This document shows, one piece after another, positions 6,738 through 10,254 of a stretch of DNA of 10,254 nucleotides. Within the stretch, counting starts at the first letter, position 1. Every line of letters starts with the position of its first letter. Origin of the DNA: CALZIK01 sp046756565 (GTDB lineage Bacteria; Acidobacteriota; Thermoanaerobaculia; Multivoradales; JAHEKO01). Both the position numbers and the translations under genes were made by a program. Below the pieces are notes generated by a model. That model did no database searches. It had not been told where the DNA came from and saw nothing but the letters and a program-made list of their open reading frames with translations. Location of the stretch: positions 1 to 10,254 of the forward strand of contig JBHHWO010000155.1 of assembly GCA_046756565.1 (NCBI GenBank), written 5' to 3'.

Positions 6738-6839
6738 GAGGTAACGGCCGAGCTGCGCTTCCATCGCCTGAACGGTGGTGGCGAGCTCAGTACTTTGCGG
6801 GCACGGGAGTCAAACGCTTGGCCGAGTCGTGCGTGGATA

Positions 6840-6867
6840 GTCGGCGCGCGAAGCCGAGGGCGCCGAC
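6840..6867. other. Perfect 8-bp-stem hairpin
   Basis: GTCGGCGC (6840-6847) pairs with GCGCCGAC (6860-6867) around a 12-base loop. No run of T follows on either strand, so it is not a canonical intrinsic terminator. It may be a transcript-end structure or chance in GC-rich DNA. Confidence 0.4.
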
Positions 6868-6898
6868 GGCATCAACGGTGCGTCGCCCGGACACTAAG

Positions 6899-7021
6899 AG
6901 GCTAGTGATGTTGCTACGGATGCAAGGCGACACGCCGCCGAAGAACTGGAGGCGTACTCGAAGTACGTCGAGGATTCTGAGGCGGCGTGCAACGCAGCAG
7001 ACGCGGTGATCTCGCTAGCCT
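6899..7021. repeat. 123-bp ungapped imperfect palindrome
   Basis: Two 60-base arms (6899-6958 and 6962-7021) flank a 3-base centre. They align as reverse complements with no gap. By hand count about 37 of 60 positions are Watson-Crick pairs and about 7 more could be G-U in RNA. Perfect blocks are AGGCTAG at both tips, CACGCCGCC (6931-6939 with 6981-6989) and CGTACT at the centre (6953-6958 with 6962-6967). The right tip overlaps the last two bases of the thiolase stop codon. It could be a non-autonomous mobile palindrome, a REP-like element or a structured 3' end. It lacks a terminator U-tract, and no target duplication is obvious. Confidence 0.75.
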
Positions 7022-8474
7022 ATTGGCGTTCGACGACCATGGCGAACCCGACGCCCCCCGCCGCACACACGGTCATGAGTCCCAAATTCAGATCCCGCCG
7101 CTTCAACTCGTTCAGAAGCTGCATGGTCACCCGGGCGCCGGTGGCGCCGAAGGGATGGCCGATCGAGATCGAGCCGCCGTTGACGTTGAAGCTGTCGAAG
7201 TCCACCTCTCCCATGGGCTCGCTCGAGCCGAGCTCATCGCGGGCGAATTTCCTGGACGCGTAAGCCTTCATGTTCGAGATGATCTGTGCCGCAAACGCCT
7301 CGTGCATCTCGACGAGATCCATGTCCGAGAGCTTCATCCCGGCCCGCTCGAGAGCCAGCGGGGCCGCGTAGGCCGGGCCCTGGAGAAGCTGGCTTCCGGG
7401 ATCGAGCGAGGCGTAGGCCCAGGAGCGGATGTAACCCAACGGCTCGAAGCCCTCGGCCTTGGCTTTTTCCTCCTGCATCAGGATCACGCCGGCGGCTCCG
7501 TCGGTGAGCGGGCTCGAGTTGCCGGCGGTGAGCGTTCCATAGTGCTTATCGAAGACGGGCCGCAGGCCCCCCAGCGCCTCCATCGACGAATCCGCTCGCA
7601 CGCCGTTGTCGGAGACCACCGCCCGGTCCCGTTTGGGCTTGGGAAACACCGGCACGATCTGTCCCGCGAACCGGCCCTCGGCCGCCGCCGCCGTCGCCCG
7701 GTCGTGGGACATGAGGGCGATTTCGTCCTGCGCGCGCCTGGAGATGTCGTTCTCTTTCGCCATCTTCTCGCAGGCCTGACCCATCGACATCCCGGTCGTG
7801 TACTCGGCGATGGCGGGCGGAACGGGAATCAGGTCCTTGGGCCGGACCGAGGCCACGACCCCCAGCTTCCGGCGTGCCGACCGGGCCTTGGAGAGGGCGA
7901 TCAGCTTGCGCGCGCCGGACTTGGAGACCTGGATCGGAACATTGGTGAGCGACTCCGCTCCGCCCGCCAGAGCCACGCTGCACTGGCCGGTCAGCAGTGC
8001 CTCGGCGGCCGACGTGATGGCGCGGTTCGAGGATGCGCACGCCAGGTTTACGGTCGTACCCGGGATCTGCATCGGCAGCGAAGCCCGGAAGACAACTTCC
8101 CTTCCCAGATTGGGAGCGTGAAGCGCCGGAACCACGACTCCCCAGATCGAAAGTCCGATGTCTTCCGGATCCACGCCACTACGGGTCACTAGCTCTGATG
8201 CCACGACACCGGAAAGGTCGACAACGTCCATGTCGCGCAGATCCGTTCCGGACTTGCAGAACGGCGTTCGGCAGCCGTCGACGATGGCGACCCGCCCGCC
8301 GACGCCCTCGACGCTGTGAGTTCCCACCCGGCCGACGGCTGGGGCGTTTTCGGGTCCTCGGGTCCAGACGGTGTCCGCCCAGTCCCGGACCTCCTCAAGG
8401 GCGCCGGCCTCGGTCGCCGGCGCAAACATGGGCGATTCGGAAGCAGTGGATGCTGATTCGATCGGCTCGGTCAT
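7020..8474 (-). CDS. fadI: FadI-like acetyl-CoA C-acyltransferase (thiolase)
   Basis: The 484-residue thiolase catalyses thiolytic cleavage of 3-ketoacyl-CoA, the last step of beta-oxidation, or the reverse condensation. All active-site elements are present: nucleophile Cys146 in NLACASSNRA, His391 in HEAFAAQ, His440 in GGSISIGHPFGATGAR and Cys470 in CAAGGVGFAMV. Features such as RDLMPVPP-like KDLIPVPPAIAEYTTGMSMG and the long loop with SKSGARKL resemble FadI, the alpha-partner-type thiolase, more than biosynthetic AtoB/PhaA. About 57 residues precede RVAIVDGCRTPF, longer than in E. coli FadI, where I recall roughly a dozen. The long start is supported by a good Shine-Dalgarno at 8488-8482; the internal ATG at 8429 has none. 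No fadJ-type partner is in the window. The neighbouring racemase-like enzyme (6656-5478) supports a role in acyl-CoA degradation. The stop touches a large palindrome. Confidence 0.93.
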   Translation of the reverse strand: MTEPIESASTASESPMFAPATEAGALEEVRDWADTVWTRGPENAPAVGRVGTHSVEGVGGRVAIVDGCRTPFCKSGTDLRDMDVVDLSGVVASELVTRSGVDPEDIGLSIWGVVVPALHAPNLGREVVFRASLPMQIPGTTVNLACASSNRAITSAAEALLTGQCSVALAGGAESLTNVPIQVSKSGARKLIALSKARSARRKLGVVASVRPKDLIPVPPAIAEYTTGMSMGQACEKMAKENDISRRAQDEIALMSHDRATAAAAEGRFAGQIVPVFPKPKRDRAVVSDNGVRADSSMEALGGLRPVFDKHYGTLTAGNSSPLTDGAAGVILMQEEKAKAEGFEPLGYIRSWAYASLDPGSQLLQGPAYAAPLALERAGMKLSDMDLVEMHEAFAAQIISNMKAYASRKFARDELGSSEPMGEVDFDSFNVNGGSISIGHPFGATGARVTMQLLNELKRRDLNLGLMTVCAAGGVGFAMVVERQ

Positions 8475-8481
8475 GCTCGTA

Positions 8482-8488
8482 CTCTCCT
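8482..8488 (-). promoter_or_regulatory. Shine-Dalgarno for the thiolase
   Basis: The minus strand reads AGGAGAG, 7 bases before the ATG at 8474. It decides for the long start and hence for the extended thiolase N-terminus. Confidence 0.7.
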
Positions 8489-8635
8489 GAAGATGGTTCG
8501 GCGAGATGTGTCAGTCCGTGGCACCCGGAGAACGCTCCAGGCTCTCGATGCGGAGCATATCCCCCGGCGTTTCGCGCGCGCACTGTTTCTGTCACCAGTG
8601 GCAGCGGCACAGATCCTGCTACCTTTGGCGGCGGC
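8489..8635. promoter_or_regulatory. Divergent intergenic region between thiolase and M48 peptidase
   Basis: Upstream regions of two divergent genes meet here, so promoters on both strands are expected. I found no -10/-35 pair good enough to mark. The stretch just before the M48 start is GGC-rich and has no Shine-Dalgarno. Confidence 0.3.
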
Positions 8636-10254
8636 ATGAAGAGAGCGGCTGCAGTCTGTCTCGCCGGTAGCTTGGCGCTGTCGTCGGCGCGGGTTCCCGC
8701 TCAGGACGTTCTCAACCCGGACGTCTTCTACAAAAGTGCCGAAGCGGCACGCCAGGCGATGACCTACTATGGAGCCTACGACGATCCGGAGGAGCTCGAA
8801 CGGCTCCAGGCGCTCGGTTATCAACTCGCCCAGCAGACCTCATTCAAGCACTATCCGTTCAGCTTCTTCCTCGTGGACATGCCCGTCCCGAACGCCTTCG
8901 CCCTTCCGGGAGGTCAGATCTTCGTGACCCGCGGCATGTTGGACCTGGGCCTGAGCAACGACATGCTGGCCGGCCTTCTCGGGCACGAGATAGGACACGT
9001 GGTGCTCCAACACGGCACCAAGCTGCAGCGCCGGGCCACTCTCCTGAACGTGTTGAGTCAGGCGCTGCTGGTCGGCGTCGCGGTCACCGCGAGTAACGGC
9101 TCGCGAGATACGGGTCCGGCGCCACCGACTCCGTACGGGACCGAGTCCGGCAGCGGCGACCGGGTCATGGGAGCGGCGGCGGCTGGCATCGTCGTCAGCG
9201 AGCTCCTGCTGCGTAGCTACAGCCGGGAGTTCGAGGATCAGGCCGACGACGAAGGCGTGCGGATGGCCGCGGGCGCGGGCTTCGATCCGGCCGGTTTCGA
9301 GCAGCTGATGTCGCTCATGCAGGCCCGTCTGCCACAGTCGAAGGAATATGGCTACTGGAATACGCATCCGTTCTTCGACAGCCGACTGCGGGCGGCATCC
9401 GTGCGAGGCGATCTGCTTAGAGTTCAGGAAGCCGAAAACGCCGACGACTATCGCGAGAAGACCCAGGCGCGGCTTCTCGGACTGGTCGAGGGCAGGAAAG
9501 TGACCGAGGAGGTGGCGGAGTTCCTCGAAGACGCGGCGGTCAACGCCTGGCCCCGGAGCGACCAGGCGCACGGTATCCGGCTGGCGCGGCTCCACGCGGC
9601 GCGAGATTTGGAGCTCGAGAATCACGCGCTGGCGCGCGACTACGGCGAGCTCCTCGAGCGCTACCAGGCGGAGCTGGAGCGCGCCCGGGAGTTCGAAGCA
9701 TCGGCCTCGCATACCGACAGCTTGCAAAAGGAGATCGAAGACTTCGAGCAGTCGCTGGCGGACCTCTATCCCAAGGCGCTCGAGACCTTTGGCGGTGGTG
9801 TCTTCGAGACCGACTTTCTGGAGACCTTCGTAAGCAACTATTCCGACTCCGAGGTCATCGCCGAGGTGTCTCTGGCCCTGGGCGAGGCCTACAGCCGCCT
9901 ACGGCGACCCGAAGACGCGGTATCCATGTTTCTCCGAGCCTGGCGGTCGGCTCCCGAGAGCGACGCCGGCAAGAGGGCCGAGCGCGGTTTGCTGGTCCTG
10001 ACGCCCACCCTCGAAGAGCTCGGCGCGCTTCAGGAGCTCGCGGACCAAGCCGAGGATCCGGAGCTCAGGTCGCTGGCGGTCGATCGCCTGTCGACGCTCT
10101 CCGGCAGCTTCGAGACCTTGGCCAACGGCGCCGGCTTCTTGAAGAGATTTCCGGACAGCGAGTTCAGTGAGGCAGTCACCGAGCGCTTGAATCAGCTCGC
10201 CGAGGGCCTCTACGGCGAAGCGATCCTGTACCAGAACATCGGCGACCACGCGAA
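8636..10254 (+). CDS. M48-family zinc metalloprotease with long C-terminal helical region, partial at window edge
   Basis: The frame is open from ATG 8636 to the right edge (539 codons plus 2 bases). Residues 1-22 form a signal peptide ending RVPA before QD, so the protein is exported. The zinc site is complete: HEIGH (117-121) gives two His and the catalytic Glu, and SREFEDQAD (196-204) gives the third ligand, probably Glu200, with Asp204. NAFALPGGQIFVTRG (86-100) and THPFFDSR (243-250) are also typical of M48. From about 260 onward the protein is acidic, helical and rich in Glu, Leu and Ala, with TPR-like stretches such as AEVSLALGEAYSRLRRPEDAVSMFLRAW in the part after residue 400. This layout resembles BepA/YfgC, which handles outer-membrane protein assembly, but it is already longer than that protein's roughly 490 residues. 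Function is inferred. No Shine-Dalgarno precedes the start, which rests on the signal peptide. Confidence 0.9.
   Translation, partial: MKRAAAVCLAGSLALSSARVPAQDVLNPDVFYKSAEAARQAMTYYGAYDDPEELERLQALGYQLAQQTSFKHYPFSFFLVDMPVPNAFALPGGQIFVTRGMLDLGLSNDMLAGLLGHEIGHVVLQHGTKLQRRATLLNVLSQALLVGVAVTASNGSRDTGPAPPTPYGTESGSGDRVMGAAAAGIVVSELLLRSYSREFEDQADDEGVRMAAGAGFDPAGFEQLMSLMQARLPQSKEYGYWNTHPFFDSRLRAASVRGDLLRVQEAENADDYREKTQARLLGLVEGRKVTEEVAEFLEDAAVNAWPRSDQAHGIRLARLHAARDLELENHALARDYGELLERYQAELERAREFEASASHTDSLQKEIEDFEQSLADLYPKALETFGGGVFETDFLETFVSNYSDSEVIAEVSLALGEAYSRLRRPEDAVSMFLRAWRSAPESDAGKRAERGLLVLTPTLEELGALQELADQAEDPELRSLAVDRLSTLSGSFETLANGAGFLKRFPDSEFSEAVTERLNQLAEGLYGEAILYQNIGDHA

Larger units (their letters stand above)
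6657..7019. other. Non-coding gap of 363 bases between racemase-like and thiolase genes
   Basis: No supported gene lies here. Small frames are open, but they show no recognisable protein and lie largely over repeat sequence. The gap contains a short dispersed-type repeat (6705-6737), an 8-bp-stem hairpin (6840-6867) and a 123-bp imperfect palindrome (6899-7021). Nothing resembling a tRNA or transposase was seen. The region is unusually long for this tightly packed window. Confidence 0.75.

Noticed and set aside
6657..6764. 36-residue N-terminal extension of the racemase-like protein
   Set aside because: Its translation is the dispersed repeat (VILSAAKDP), and the family N-terminus begins right after ATG 6656.
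6818..7009. 63-residue plus-strand frame over the palindrome
   Set aside because: Arg/Thr-rich, no ribosome site, and it lies mostly inside the palindrome.
6899..7021. Palindrome as an intrinsic terminator or CRISPR repeat
   Set aside because: No U-tract follows on either strand, arms are far too long and interrupted for a standard terminator, and there is no array of direct repeats with spacers.
8840..9727. 295-residue minus-strand frame over the M48 gene
   Set aside because: The opposite frame has a signal peptide, HEIGH and the third zinc ligand in order; this one has no motif.

Overview
The window is GC-rich and densely coded. It has Gram-negative traits: a periplasmic solute-binding protein with a signal peptide, a TRAP permease and an exported M48 peptidase. 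I suspect an environmental lineage such as Acidobacteriota or a deltaproteobacterium-like group. That placement rests only on base composition and gene style and is weak. No RNA gene, insertion sequence, CRISPR array or phage gene was seen.

Layout. (1) Positions 4247 down to 1, minus strand, form an apparent operon: a TRAP solute-binding protein, a fused DctQ-DctM permease, then a tandem alpha/beta hydrolase that leaves the window at its left edge. The hydrolase reading frame is broken near 706-715; the catalytic Ser lies before the break and the catalytic Asp and His after it, in the -1 frame. (2) Divergently, 4351-5481 on the plus strand encodes a membrane-anchored SpoIIE/RsbU-type PP2C phosphatase. 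(3) Convergent with it, with stop codons overlapping on one CTAG, is a CaiB/BaiF-family CoA-transferase (6656-5478, minus strand) whose residues fit alpha-methylacyl-CoA racemase better than a CoA transferase. (4) A 363-base non-coding gap (6657-7019) holds a short dispersed-type repeat, a small hairpin and a striking 123-bp ungapped imperfect palindrome. (5) A FadI-like thiolase follows (8474-7020, minus strand). (6) Divergent from it, an M48 metalloprotease with a signal peptide and a long helical C-terminal region runs off the right edge (8636 to >10254).

How the genes may work together. The TRAP operon plausibly imports an organic solute. Its binding protein lacks the usual carboxylate-binding Arg, and it is linked to a predicted two-domain esterase, so an ester-derived or hydrophobic ligand is a reasonable hypothesis. 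The racemase-like enzyme and the thiolase both fit beta-oxidation of (branched) acyl-CoA. The phosphatase suggests partner-switching signalling, but no anti-sigma or STAS partner is visible. The M48 peptidase fits envelope quality control.

The most unusual non-coding signal is the 123-bp palindrome directly behind the thiolase gene. The most unusual coding signals are the split hydrolase triad and the altered DctP ligand site.
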